This document shows, in pieces, positions 1 through 9,363 of a stretch of DNA of 52,674 nucleotides. A model generated the notes under the pieces. That model saw only the letters and a program-made list of their open reading frames with translations, searched no databases and was not told the origin of the DNA. Source of the stretch: Bacteroides sp. CAG:530 (GTDB taxonomy: Bacteria; Bacteroidota; Bacteroidia; Bacteroidales; Bacteroidaceae); NCBI GenBank assembly GCA_000434735.1, contig FR881201.1, positions 1 through 52,674 of the forward strand, written 5' to 3'. Numbering within the stretch: the first letter of the stretch is position 1; every line of letters begins with the position of its first letter. Both the position numbers and the translations under genes were made by a program.

Positions 1-621
1 GTCATGATGCCGGGAATGGGTGGCATTGAAATGACCAGGCGGATCAAATCGGTGAAAGAGACGGCGCATATTCCTATTATTGTGGTTTCCGGACGGCACG
101 AGATGGAACAACAGATGGAGGCTCTTTCTGCCGGTGCGGAAATGTATATCACGAAACCGTTTAGTGCAGAGTACCTTCGTATTTCTGTCTGTCAGGTGAT
201 AGAACGGAAAGAGGTGTTGAAAAATTATTTCAGTTCGCCGATCAGTTCTTTTGAAAAGTCGGATGGAAAGTTAACGCACAAAGAGTCGAAGAAGTTCCTA
301 CAATCGGTTTTGAAGATAATCAATGATAATATAACAAACAAGGATTTAACGCCGCGTTATATCGCCGATCGGCTGGCAATCAGTCCCCGGAGTCTCTATC
401 GGAAGATGGAAGAGATAGGAGAGGACAGTCCGACGGATTTGATAAAGAAATGTCGTTTGCATATAGCAAAAGATTTATTGCTGACGACGAAAAAGACGAT
501 TGATGAAATTGTATTCGATTCAGGATTCTCGAATAAAGTAACTTTCTTCAAGGTGTTCCGTGAAAAGTATGAATGTACGCCAAAAGAGTTTCGACAAAAA
601 CATTTAGCGGAAGTGCAGTAA
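1..621 (+). CDS. Hybrid two-component system regulator, C-terminal part (receiver + AraC HTH), partial
   Basis: The reading frame is open from base 1 and ends at TAA 619-621, so this is the 3' end of a longer gene. It opens with the VMMPGMGG motif that follows the phospho-acceptor Asp of a receiver domain; the Asp itself lies outside the window. It continues with VVSGRHE and the conserved K of ITKPF. After a linker comes an AraC-family DNA-binding domain with two helix-turn-helices (around IADRLAISPRSLYRKM and IDEIVFDSGFSNKVTFFKVF), ending near TPKEFRQKH. This arrangement is that of Bacteroides HTCS regulators, which sense oligosaccharides in the periplasm and activate adjacent polysaccharide utilisation genes. 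The xylan-type enzymes immediately downstream suggest, by inference, a glucuronoxylan regulator. Confidence 0.93.
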   Translation, partial: VMMPGMGGIEMTRRIKSVKETAHIPIIVVSGRHEMEQQMEALSAGAEMYITKPFSAEYLRISVCQVIERKEVLKNYFSSPISSFEKSDGKLTHKESKKFLQSVLKIINDNITNKDLTPRYIADRLAISPRSLYRKMEEIGEDSPTDLIKKCRLHIAKDLLLTTKKTIDEIVFDSGFSNKVTFFKVFREKYECTPKEFRQKHLAEVQ

Positions 622-957
622 TTTTATGAAGTGTAAATACGTGCCAGTAGTATGTTAGATAGATATTGGGAGTGCATATGTTTGTTTTTACAAGCTGATA
701 AAGTGTATTATAGCGACAATATAGTAAATATTTGTGCTAAGAGAAAGATACTGATTAAATATTCTGAGGGAATGGAAGTTTGAAAACTTACATTTGCAAT
801 ATAATTGACTTGTGATTTTTATTATTAGAATAGTTATTATTTGTTATACTTTTAAATTAAAATGCTTATGAATATTATAGAAAGACATCCACCATGATTA
901 ATGATATCCGCTGTTTAATTATATAATAGAAACTAATCAAATATAAAGAATATAGAA
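622..957. other. AT-rich intergenic region without a gene
   Basis: I see no convincing coding sequence. A TACATTTG at 789-796 fits the Bacteroides -7 consensus (TAnnTTTG), but I see no good -33 TTTG at the usual 19-20 bp spacing, so it is only a weak candidate promoter for the downstream lipoprotein and enzyme genes. Confidence 0.5.
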
Positions 958-1329
958 ATGACAATAATAAAATACATAAAGTTTGTAGTTATAATTGTAA
1001 TTGTTACAATTGTTTTTTCCTGTTCTAAGAATGAGGCGGGAAATTCAGAATATGATCCTTCTCTTCCTATTTCTTTAACAGATTTTTTCCCAATACAAGG
1101 TGGAATGGCGACTAGAATGGTTATTGAGGGAGCTAATTTTGGAACAGATATCTCACAAATCAAGGTATTTTTTAACCAAAAAGAGGCGTCAATTCTAAAT
1201 GTGAAAAATAGTATTATTTATTTGCTTGTTCCTAAACTTCCTGGTAACGATTGTATAGTTACTGTAAAAGTTGGCAATCAAGAGGCTAGGTTTACACGTA
1301 ATTTTCAATATATAAGGTGCTTTTGTTGA
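958..1329 (+). CDS. Short IPT/TIG-domain lipoprotein, probably truncated
   Basis: The 123-residue product has a hydrophobic N-terminus ending in a lipobox (VFSCSKN, Cys22). It then has one IPT/TIG-like beta-sandwich: LTDFFPIQGGMATRMVIEGANFG followed by a strand-rich segment to about residue 118. Such proteins near SusC/SusD genes are usually much longer: the TIG domain is normally followed by an NHL beta-propeller or a glycan-binding C-terminal part. Here the frame stops at FQYIRCFC, just where the second domain should begin. The remaining ~150 bases before the next gene contain no recognisable continuation. It is therefore likely a remnant of a surface glycan-binding protein, although a genuine short form cannot be excluded. 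Confidence 0.6.
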   Translation: MTIIKYIKFVVIIVIVTIVFSCSKNEAGNSEYDPSLPISLTDFFPIQGGMATRMVIEGANFGTDISQIKVFFNQKEASILNVKNSIIYLLVPKLPGNDCIVTVKVGNQEARFTRNFQYIRCFC

Positions 1330-1405
1330 AATCTTCTCACTTATTGGGGAATTGGAACAACTTGGATGTTTTCAGGAGTAGTTAAATAAATTAGTAGTAA
1401 AATTT

Positions 1406-1466
1406 TTGTAAGGTTGCTTGGTCTCTCAAATATAGAATTCTATTTGTGGATTAAGCACCTTGCAAG
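1406..1466 (+). promoter_or_regulatory. Imperfect nested stem-loop upstream of the GH67 gene
   Basis: An outer imperfect stem (TTGTAAGG with its partner CCTTGCAA) encloses an inner near-palindrome, CAAATA...TATTTG around GAATTC. The stem-loop lies between the TIG lipoprotein stop and the GH67 start at 1479. It could be a weak terminator or a leader structure. There is no clear T-run, so the role is open. Confidence 0.35.
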
Positions 1467-1478
1467 AAAAAAAGAATT

Positions 1479-3647
1479 ATGGAGTATAAATTAAAAGCTT
1501 TTTGTATTAGTGCATTGCTGATTTTATTGCAAGTGAATGAAATATTTGCAGAAAGTGGCTATGAATTGTGGTTACGTTATCACTTAATTGAAGATGTTGC
1601 GTTAAAAAGATATTATCAGATAAAAAACAGTTCGATTGTTTTCACTGCAAGAACGCAAAAACAATTGGTGGCAAAAACAGAACTATATAATGGATTGAAA
1701 GGACTACTTGGTTTTACTATACAAGAAACGCATGATGTAAAGGATAATTGTTTGTTGGTAGGGAACGTGGAGTCTTCTCCGTTAATAACTTCCCTTCTTT
1801 GTGCAAAAGAACTTGATAGTTTGGGAGATGAAGGATATATAATCCGTTCGTTGCAGATTGAGCAAAAAAAAGTGACAGTTGTGGTTGCGAAAAAGGATCA
1901 AGGGTTGTTGTATGCAATTTTTCATTATTTGAAATTAATTCAAACACATCAATCATTAGATGGGGTGTCTGTCAAAGAAGTTCCCAAAATTAAATATAGA
2001 GTATTGAATCATTGGGATAACTTAGATGGAACAATTGAAAGAGGATATGCAGGTTATTCTTTATGGGATTGGGAACGTTTGCCTTTCTATCGAAGTCAAC
2101 GATGTGTAGATTATGCGAGGGCAAACGCTTCAATAGGTATTAATGGTACTGTATTGAATAATGTGAATGCAAATGCAAAAAGTTTGCGTACAGAGTGGTT
2201 GATAAAAGCTGCAGGGTTGGCTGATTCTTTCCGTCCTTATGGCATTCGGGTATTTCTTACTGCCCGTTTTAGTGCTCCACAGGAAATTGGTAATTTGGAT
2301 ACATCAGACCCAATGGATCCCAAAGTGAAGCAGTGGTGGAGAAATAAAGTAACAGAAATTTATGAATACATTCCGGATTTTGGTGGTTTTTTGATAAAGG
2401 CAAATTCGGAAGGGCAACCTGGACCGCAAGATTATGGACGTACTCACGCTGAAGGTGCCAATATGATAGCCGAAGCATTGCAACCTTATGGCGGTATACT
2501 GTTTTGGCGTGCTTTTGTTTATAAAAATGAGCGGCATGTCGACCGGGTTGTTACTGGATATAATGAGTTTAAACCTCTTGATGGACAATTTAAAGAAAAT
2601 GTGTTTTTGCAGACTAAAAATGGACCAATAGATTTTCAGCCACGAGAACCATTTCATCCATTGTTTGGGAAAATGCCCAATACAGCTTTATCTCTTGAAT
2701 TTCAAATTACACAAGAAAATCTGGGACATGCAGGGCATTTAGTATATTTAGCACCTTTATTTGAGGAGACATTGCAATCGGATGTTTATGGGGATGGAAA
2801 AGGAAATACAGTATCGAAGATTCTTCAGAATTATCATGAAACTTGTGGAATGTCTGCAATAGCTGGAGTGTCAAATGTAGGAACTGATTTAAATTGGACG
2901 GGATATTTGTTTGGACAGGCTAATTGGCATGCGTTTGGAAGATTGGCTTGGAATCCGGATTTGACAAGCGAAAAAGTGTCAGAGGAATGGGTGCGTATGA
3001 CATTCTCTAATCGGGAAGATGTAATAGATTCGATAAAAAGAATGATGTTGATTTCACGGGAGGCAGCTGTGAATTATATGATGCCCTTAGGGCTTAATCA
3101 TATTATGAATTTTCATACACACAATGGTCCGGAGCCATGGCATGATGACCCTTTATGGACGGCTTATGATTATCACCAAGTAACAAAAGATAGTATAGGG
3201 GTTGATCGAACAGATAAAGGCAGTAGGGCTACAGGTCAATATCATAAATTGGTTGGAGCATATTTTGAAAATTTAAAAACTTGTCCAGATAGATATTTAC
3301 TTTGGTTTCATCGTCTTCCTTGGGAATATAAGATGAAATCGGGACAGACATTATGGAATGAGCTTGTTAATCATTATTATAAGGGTGTAGAAGAGGTCAG
3401 AACCATGCAGAGTATTTGGACCTCATTAAAGGACGTAATAGATGGAGAACGATTTACGAGCACGGAGAATTTACTTCAGAACCAAGAGCGTGAGGCTGTT
3501 TGGTGGAGAGATGCTTGCTTGCTTTTTTTCAAGGAGTACTCTCAAATGCCTATTCCTGAGGTGTATGAATCGCCTCGTTATTCTTTAGATTATTATAAGA
3601 AGATTCCATTTCCGTATGATTGGAATAAAACACAAATGTTTAAGTAA
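1479..3647 (+). CDS. GH67 alpha-glucuronidase (secreted)
   Basis: The enzyme removes (4-O-methyl-)glucuronic acid from the non-reducing-end xylose of xylo-oligosaccharides. The 722-residue length fits GH67. A Sec signal peptide ends near residue 24 (NEIFA), and there is no lipobox, suggesting a periplasmic location. After an N-terminal beta domain, the family signature LNHWDNLDGTIERGYAG is at about 176-192. The proposed acid Glu is E311 in KANSEGQPGP. The paired catalytic acids are D385 (NGPIDFQPREP) and E413 (EFQITQEN), spaced 28 residues as in characterised GH67 enzymes. Its stop codon overlaps the next start (TAATG), so it is translationally coupled to the esterase. Together with the GH97 it forms a three-gene operon for decorated xylan. 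Confidence 0.95.
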   Translation: MEYKLKAFCISALLILLQVNEIFAESGYELWLRYHLIEDVALKRYYQIKNSSIVFTARTQKQLVAKTELYNGLKGLLGFTIQETHDVKDNCLLVGNVESSPLITSLLCAKELDSLGDEGYIIRSLQIEQKKVTVVVAKKDQGLLYAIFHYLKLIQTHQSLDGVSVKEVPKIKYRVLNHWDNLDGTIERGYAGYSLWDWERLPFYRSQRCVDYARANASIGINGTVLNNVNANAKSLRTEWLIKAAGLADSFRPYGIRVFLTARFSAPQEIGNLDTSDPMDPKVKQWWRNKVTEIYEYIPDFGGFLIKANSEGQPGPQDYGRTHAEGANMIAEALQPYGGILFWRAFVYKNERHVDRVVTGYNEFKPLDGQFKENVFLQTKNGPIDFQPREPFHPLFGKMPNTALSLEFQITQENLGHAGHLVYLAPLFEETLQSDVYGDGKGNTVSKILQNYHETCGMSAIAGVSNVGTDLNWTGYLFGQANWHAFGRLAWNPDLTSEKVSEEWVRMTFSNREDVIDSIKRMMLISREAAVNYMMPLGLNHIMNFHTHNGPEPWHDDPLWTAYDYHQVTKDSIGVDRTDKGSRATGQYHKLVGAYFENLKTCPDRYLLWFHRLPWEYKMKSGQTLWNELVNHYYKGVEEVRTMQSIWTSLKDVIDGERFTSTENLLQNQEREAVWWRDACLLFFKEYSQMPIPEVYESPRYSLDYYKKIPFPYDWNKTQMFK

Positions 3648-4966
3648 TGATAAGTATGTATAGAGTTTTAATTATTTCAGTTTTGATAGGATGGGCTATT
3701 AATATAAAAGCCCAGATAAAAGTGGCTTGTGTTGGTAATAGTATTACAGAAAATATAGCTTTACCAAATGAACAAAAATATCCCTCCATTTTGCAAGACC
3801 TTTTGGGAAATGGATATATTGTTCGCAATTATGGTATTGGAGCACGTACAGTGCTGAAAAAAGGAGATCATCCATATTGGAATGAAGAGCGATATAAAGA
3901 AGTGCTTGCGTGGAATCCTGATATTGTAATTGTAAAAATGGGAACAAATGATGCGAAAGCGCAGAATTGGGCTTATAAAGATAATTTTGAAAGTGATTAT
4001 ATTGAATTTATACATTCTTTTCAGACTTTGCCAAGTCATCCGAAAGTCTTTATTTGTTATCCCATTCCAACGTTTAAAGATAATTTCCTTCCTGTAGAGG
4101 ATCAGCTTCTTGTAAAAGAAATGATGCCAATGATAGATAATATATCCAAGGCAACTTGTGCTGACATTATAGATTTACATACACCTTTGGTTGGAAAGGA
4201 TGATTGTGTGTATGACAAAGTACATCCTAATGAGAAAGGTACGAAGATTATGGCGCGTGTTATTGCACGAAAAATATGTCCGCATAGAAAGTTTCCTTTT
4301 CCCCCAGAAAAAAAGATAAATGTTGTATTTGTTGGTAATAGTATTACAGAAGCTACATACTTGAAAATTACTCCGCCTGAATGGACAACTATTTATTTAG
4401 ATAGTTTGGGGTATGATGTACAGTCTGTAAATTGTGGAAAAAGTGGTTATACAACTTTTGATTTCCTTCCTGGTAAAGGTGGTTTTAAATATGTGATAAG
4501 AAAAGCCGATGAGCTATATAAGAAAGATAAAAGAAATCTTGTGTTTTCTTTTTGTTTGGGAGTAAATGATAGCGCTTGTACCGGAACCAATGGAGCACCT
4601 GTTTCGGCTGAACAATATGAAAGCAATATGCAGTTGATTATTGATAGCTTATGTTTTCGATTTCCCGAGGCAAAAGTGGTGTTGCATTATCCTATCTGGT
4701 ATAGCCCTAACACGTATAATAGTGCTATGTATCTTAAGGAGGGATTAAAACGTTTGCAAACTTATTTTGCTGCGATAGAAAGACTTGGCAGAAAGAATAA
4801 GGGTAGGGCTATGATCGGAGACACAAAAGGATTTAAGGTCTTTCGCAAGCATTATAAAAAATACCATACCCCTCAAGAAGGTAAACGAGGAGTTTTTTAT
4901 TTACATCCGAATGCGGAGGGAGCGAGGGTATTAGGTCGGTTATGGAGTGAAGGTATTAAACAATAA
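3647..4966 (+). CDS. Tandem SGNH-family esterase with two hydrolase domains
   Basis: This secreted 439-residue protein has a signal peptide of about 22 residues (cleavage after KAQ) and two SGNH/GDSL domains, at about 24-212 and 224-437. Domain 1 has all blocks: GNSIT (S32), NYGIGA, GTND (N101) and DKVHPN (D190, H193). Domain 2 has GNSIT (S232), NCGKSG, GVND (N307) and LHPN (H420), but the usual Asp three residues before the His is Phe. Domain 2 may therefore use a different acid, act as a Ser-His dyad, or be weakly active. In this operon (1-base overlap with GH67, 25 bases before GH97) the likely role is de-acetylation of xylan oligosaccharides; the substrate is inferred. Met4 at 3656 is an alternative start, but coupling favours 3647. 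Confidence 0.88.
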   Translation: MISMYRVLIISVLIGWAINIKAQIKVACVGNSITENIALPNEQKYPSILQDLLGNGYIVRNYGIGARTVLKKGDHPYWNEERYKEVLAWNPDIVIVKMGTNDAKAQNWAYKDNFESDYIEFIHSFQTLPSHPKVFICYPIPTFKDNFLPVEDQLLVKEMMPMIDNISKATCADIIDLHTPLVGKDDCVYDKVHPNEKGTKIMARVIARKICPHRKFPFPPEKKINVVFVGNSITEATYLKITPPEWTTIYLDSLGYDVQSVNCGKSGYTTFDFLPGKGGFKYVIRKADELYKKDKRNLVFSFCLGVNDSACTGTNGAPVSAEQYESNMQLIIDSLCFRFPEAKVVLHYPIWYSPNTYNSAMYLKEGLKRLQTYFAAIERLGRKNKGRAMIGDTKGFKVFRKHYKKYHTPQEGKRGVFYLHPNAEGARVLGRLWSEGIKQ

Positions 4967-4991
4967 TTTTATTTATTAAATTTAAAAAAAT

Positions 4992-6941
4992 ATGAGAAAG
5001 GTTGTATTGCAAATTATCTGTTGCTTGTTGGCATTAAATGTGCAGGCTCAAAAAAATATTGAGTTGTTTTCACCTGATGGAAACATAAAATTGGCATTAA
5101 ACATATCAGATGAAATATCTTATACCATTTCCTGTGAAGATGTGATATTATTGGAGAACAACCGGTTACAGTTGGAATTAAATAATGAAATCTTGGGGGA
5201 ACATCCCCATTTGCAAGGACAGAAGAAGTGGAATGTAAAAGAAATGTTGAATCCTGTTGTTCCATTGAAATTCTCAACAATAGAGAATGAGTATTCTAAG
5301 TTGCTATTGGATTTTAAAGGGGGATATTCTTTGGAATTTAGGGCATTTAATGATGGGATTGCTTATCGGTTTATTATGAAGAAAAGAGGAAATATCGAGA
5401 TCATGAATGAAGTCATGCAATTGAATTTTCCATCAGAATGTCAACTTCATCTGCAACAAACCGGGGGATTTAAGACCGCTTATGAAGAACCTTATTTACA
5501 TTTGAAGAGTGGGGATGTGAGGTTGGAGAGTACGATGGCAACTTTACCATTGCTGATTAGTTACCCCCAAAAATATTCGATATTACTTGGTGAGACAGAG
5601 GTGTTTGATTATCCATGTATGTTTGTAAAGGGAGGTGAAAAGAATAGTGTACGAGCTGTTTTTCCGAAAGTTCCTATACAGTTTGAAGAAGACGGGGATA
5701 GAAGTATGAAAATATTGGAGGAAGCAGCCTATATTGCAAGAACTACAGGGAAAAGAGGATTTCCATGGCGTTATTTCGTAATAGCTAAAGAGGATAAACA
5801 ATTGGTGGAAAATACGATGTCATGTAGACTATCATCTGGTTGTAGCTTATTAGAAACCTCATGGATTAAACCTGGACAAGCGAGTTGGGAATGGTGGAAT
5901 GATGCAGCTCCTTATGGACCTGATGTGAATTTTGTTTCGGGTTATAATCTGGAAACCTACAAATATTATATTGATTTTGCTTCGAAGTATGGCATTCGAT
6001 ATATTATTATGGATGAAGGATGGGCGAAAAGTACGCGCGACCCGTATACTCCGAATGCTAAAGTTGATGTTCATGAATTGATTCGCTATGCTGAAAAGAA
6101 GAATGTGGGAATAGTTCTTTGGCTAACATGGTTGACTGTGGAAAATAATATGGATTTATTTAAGACTTTCTCAGAATGGGGAGTAAAAGGTGTAAAAATA
6201 GATTTTATGGACAGAAGCGATCAATGGATGATGAATTTTTATGAACGTGTAGCAGCAGAAGCTGCTAAATATAAGCTGTTTGTAGACTTTCATGGTTCTG
6301 TGTCTCCTAAAGGATTAGAATATAAATATCCTAATGTACTTTCGTATGAAGGTGTAAGAGGTATGGAACAGATGGGAGGGGCCACTCCGGATAATAGTAT
6401 TTTTATGCCTTTCATGAGAAATGCAGTGGGGGCGATGGACTATACTCCTGGTGCTATGTTAAGTATGCAGCCCAATGTATATTGTAGTCAAAGACCGAAC
6501 TCTGCAAGTATAGGAACACGTGCTTATCAATTAGCATTATTCGTTATTTTTGAAAGTGGACTTCAGATGTTAGCCGACAATCCGACATTGTATTATCGTA
6601 ATGCGGATTGTACTGAATTTATTACACGGGTACCTGTTACATGGGATGAAACGAAAGTGTTGGATGCTCGAATTGGTGAATATTTAATTGTTGCTAAACG
6701 GAAAGGAGAAAAGTGGTTTATTGGAGGAATGACTAATAATCGTAACTCAGAGCGTATATTTGAGATTAGTTTGGATTTTTTAAACGAAGACAGGGGCTAT
6801 AAAATGGTTGCATTTGAAGATGGAATCAATGCTAATCGTCAAGCTATGGATTATAAAAGATATGAACGCTCTGTAAACCAAAAAGATAAAATAGTAATAC
6901 GACTAGCGCGTAATGGAGGATTTGCTGCACTTATTGAATAA
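4992..6941 (+). CDS. GH97 alpha-glycosidase, probably the retaining (alpha-galactosidase) type
   Basis: This secreted 649-residue protein has a signal peptide ending near QAQ (residues 18-20) and full GH97 architecture. An N-terminal beta-sandwich (SPDGNIKLALNISDEISY onward) leads into a (beta/alpha)8 barrel from about residue 285, then a C-terminal beta domain. The barrel segment GVKGVKIDFMDR (D404) carries an Asp where retaining GH97 alpha-galactosidases have their nucleophile. The SYEGVRGMEQ segment (E453) is the candidate acid/base. Inverting GH97 enzymes such as SusB use Glu residues instead. The gene lies 25 bases after the SGNH esterase in the same operon. Its likely job is removing terminal alpha-galactose or a similar sugar from complex xylan side chains; the exact sugar is inferred. 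Confidence 0.92.
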   Translation: MRKVVLQIICCLLALNVQAQKNIELFSPDGNIKLALNISDEISYTISCEDVILLENNRLQLELNNEILGEHPHLQGQKKWNVKEMLNPVVPLKFSTIENEYSKLLLDFKGGYSLEFRAFNDGIAYRFIMKKRGNIEIMNEVMQLNFPSECQLHLQQTGGFKTAYEEPYLHLKSGDVRLESTMATLPLLISYPQKYSILLGETEVFDYPCMFVKGGEKNSVRAVFPKVPIQFEEDGDRSMKILEEAAYIARTTGKRGFPWRYFVIAKEDKQLVENTMSCRLSSGCSLLETSWIKPGQASWEWWNDAAPYGPDVNFVSGYNLETYKYYIDFASKYGIRYIIMDEGWAKSTRDPYTPNAKVDVHELIRYAEKKNVGIVLWLTWLTVENNMDLFKTFSEWGVKGVKIDFMDRSDQWMMNFYERVAAEAAKYKLFVDFHGSVSPKGLEYKYPNVLSYEGVRGMEQMGGATPDNSIFMPFMRNAVGAMDYTPGAMLSMQPNVYCSQRPNSASIGTRAYQLALFVIFESGLQMLADNPTLYYRNADCTEFITRVPVTWDETKVLDARIGEYLIVAKRKGEKWFIGGMTNNRNSERIFEISLDFLNEDRGYKMVAFEDGINANRQAMDYKRYERSVNQKDKIVIRLARNGGFAALIE

Positions 6942-7623
6942 TTTGATTGTATTATTTTATGGATGATGAAAATAGTCAACATAATATTCGCATATCTAAA
7001 AAATACGTTTTTTATTGGGGATATTCATAATTATGTAAAGAAAATAGTATTTCAAATACAATCATAAATTGATCCCTATTCAAGTTCCAGCTATGAATTG
7101 GGTATATCTATATTGAGGATTTCCAAACAAGTTGTACTATTTCTTTGTATCATCTCGAAGGGAAAGCGAGGGCTTTGATTTATCGGTTTAATTTTTCTAT
7201 GAGATTTATGGTATAATGGTTTCGATAGAAAAGCAGAAAGCTCGTCAGTTGTTCTAGCTGTTCTGTTATGAGGGAATAGTATTGATGGTATTTTATTATA
7301 CAAGTTAAATGACTAGAATGAAATTCGTTTGTGTTTTATATAAACCAATACTAGGTAGTTCAAGGGTATTTGTGGTTTATTTTGGTTTGATGTTAAGTTA
7401 CTATCTTTAATAGGGTCGATTCTGTTGGACTGATTATAATCGTTTCACAGCGAAGGTTATTATTATGCTTGGATGAAATAATAGTGTGTTCTAAGATTGG
7501 TAATAATTATAATAACTGAATTGATAGGCGGGTAATGGTCTGTGTATGTTCACTGCTATTATCCGCCTATTATTTTCCTGAGTCGTTAGGACAAGAAAAG
7601 GATAAAGAATAACAAAACGAATC
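6942..7623. other. AT-rich intergenic region, no intact gene
   Basis: All six frames are broken by frequent stops and I recognise no domain. The only clear structure is the stem-loop at 7525-7569. The region separates the glycosidase operon from the mobile-element remnant and may contain its left boundary. I found no copy of the tRNA-Phe 3' end here that would mark an attachment site. Confidence 0.5.
7525..7573 (+). terminator. Stem-loop, probable transcription terminator
   Basis: A 12-bp stem (TAGGCGGGTAAT pairing with ATTATCCGCCTA, one G-U pair) encloses a ~21-base loop and is followed by a T-rich TATTATTTT. It lies 51 bases before the RteA-like start. It could end transcription of the upstream glycosidase operon or mark the edge of the inserted element. 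Confidence 0.5.
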
Positions 7624-8640
7624 ATGTGGCTGAGATTTAAAATATTTATAGGATATATTACTCTGATTGCCCTGCTCTCTTTTACTACTTATTTCTTCCG
7701 TAAGGAACAGATGAAGCGCAACTGTTTGCAACAGCATGAACAGGAACTGCTTCATTTTTGGCATTTGACCGGAGAAGCCTACGCCGGCCTGTTGGATCTG
7801 GGCACTTATGGAGAGACGGTCAGTGTGTGGGACGAGGACGACCGGAGTACTTATCAGAAAAAGAGAAACGAGGTATGCGGCACATTACAGTTCTTGAAGC
7901 AATATGTCCATGCATCCGGACAACGGGTACGTATAGATTCGCTGTGCCTGCTTCTGGAGAGAAAGGAACAGTTGCTTGACACGGTAATACATACGTTCAG
8001 CCGTTTTCGTGAAGCCGGTGAAATCATAAACCGGAAAATCCCGATTATTGCATCCCGTGTCCACGATGAGAAAGCGCCTATTGAAGTCAAAGAGGAAGTT
8101 CCGAAGAAAAGTTTCTGGTCCTTCCTTAAACGCAAGAAGAGAAAATCCGTTTATTCGGAACAGAAGGAAAAACGGGAACGGCTGCAACCTGCGGAAAAAG
8201 ACCGGAAGGTCTCAACTGCAAGTATACTTCATTCTTTAAACAGGGAACTGACCGGCCGGCAGGAGACTGAGCGTGAACGTCTGCCGGTACAAATGGAGCG
8301 TCTGTTCAATAACAATATGGCATTAAACTGCAGATTGTACGGTATCATCAGAGATTTTGAATTTGAGACTGACCGACGCCTTGAGGAACGTTACATGCAG
8401 TTCCTCAAGGCACGGAAACGGTCCTTTTATACGGTTTCTACCTTTGCTGTTTTTATTTCATTGCTGACTATTTTACTTTATATCATTATACATCGGGAGT
8501 TGAACCGGCGAAACCGATACCGGCGTCAGCTGGAAGCTTCCAACTTGGAAAACACGGAACTCCTCCAATCCAGGAAGCGTATGATGCTGACTATCGCCCA
8601 TGACCTGCGCTCTCCTGACTTCGTCAATGCGCCACCCTAA
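7624..8640 (+). pseudogene. RteA-like sensor histidine kinase, cut at the H-box by an IS fragment
   Basis: The product matches the RteA-type sensor kinases of Bacteroides conjugative transposons in layout. It has an N-terminal membrane helix (about 8-25), a long charged coiled-coil periplasmic region, a second membrane helix (about 272-293), a short coiled linker, and then the start of the HisKA domain, MLTIAHDLRSP with the phospho-acceptor H326. Family members continue for hundreds of residues with kinase and often receiver domains. Here homology ends after Pro331 (base 8616), and seven foreign residues lead to a stop at 8640. The 3' end of an inverted transposase gene begins directly after, so the kinase was interrupted by an insertion. 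The truncated protein lacks the ATP-binding domain and cannot be a working kinase. Confidence 0.85.
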
Positions 8641-9355
8641 ACAAAAATCTCATTTGGATGGGTCAAAAAGCGACTTGATTGCGAGGTGCTTCTCCGTAAG
8701 GAAGAGCGTTTTCGTAAAGTAAGTGCCGTTCTCAGGCATTTTTATCCTGATTGTGGTTATGGTTTTAGCGGCATCAAGCACATGATCGACACTCATGTCA
8801 ATCTTGTTAATGCCTATGAGCCGCTCCAGTTCTTTATACACTTTATAAGCTATGAAGCATATACAGATATGGGCCTCAATCCTCCTTTCCGTGAAGTGGA
8901 ATATCGGACGCATCTCCAAAGTCCCTTTTGAGATACGGAAAGCACGTTCCACTACCCATAGGCCATGATATTGGGCAATGACACGCTCGGCATCAAGGTC
9001 TGTATTGGTGATATATCCTTTCAGACCATCCCACTTGCAGTCCTCGGCAATCTTCTCCTCGCTGATGGAGACCTCTATATCCTTGCTGATTTCAAGGAAC
9101 TTGTTGTATCCTCGTTTATTGACCTGCTGCTTCGTGATGTGCCCACTCTTGTAGGCTTTTCTCAGTCGTGCAATGCCACGGTCGCGATTGTAAGCCTCTT
9201 TCTTTGCCCGTTTCTCCGAATGGCTGACAATCAGACGCTCTCCGTTCTGCCGTTTATGCTCATAACTGGTTTTGTCTTTCTTTTCCAATGAAAATTTGAA
9301 ATATTTTCTGATAAAGTAAGGACTTGTAATGCCACAAAGTTCACGTCTTCTTTGA
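8617..9355 (-). mobile_element. Truncated insertion sequence (IS1634/IS4-superfamily type)
   Basis: The segment starts exactly where RteA homology stops (8617) and ends around 9350-9358, where AlbA_2-type homology begins. It carries the C-terminal third of a DDE transposase on the minus strand. The transposase stop is 33 bases from the rteA junction, as expected if that IS end is intact. The other end, with the transposase N-terminus, is missing, so the IS was later truncated by deletion or recombination. Confidence 0.7.
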
Positions 9356-9363
9356 GAACAGGT
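8650..9363 (-). pseudogene. Transposase C-terminal fragment
   Basis: The clear coding part is about 212 residues from a TTG at 9288, and the frame stays open leftward into the junction at about 9355. VVERAFRISKGTLEMRPIFH and RRIEAHICICFIAYKVYKELE are typical of the C-terminal catalytic region of IS1634-like DDE transposases; the Glu of VERAF is the likely third catalytic acid. The N-terminal ~300 residues, including the first catalytic Asp residues, are absent, so the protein should be inactive. Family assignment is from recalled motifs and is less certain than the fact that this is a transposase fragment. Confidence 0.75.

Noticed and set aside
6942..7623. Distal attachment site (copy of the tRNA-Phe 3' end) at the left edge of the mobile remnant
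   Set aside because: I looked for the tRNA 3' sequence on both strands and saw no match; the left boundary is undefined.
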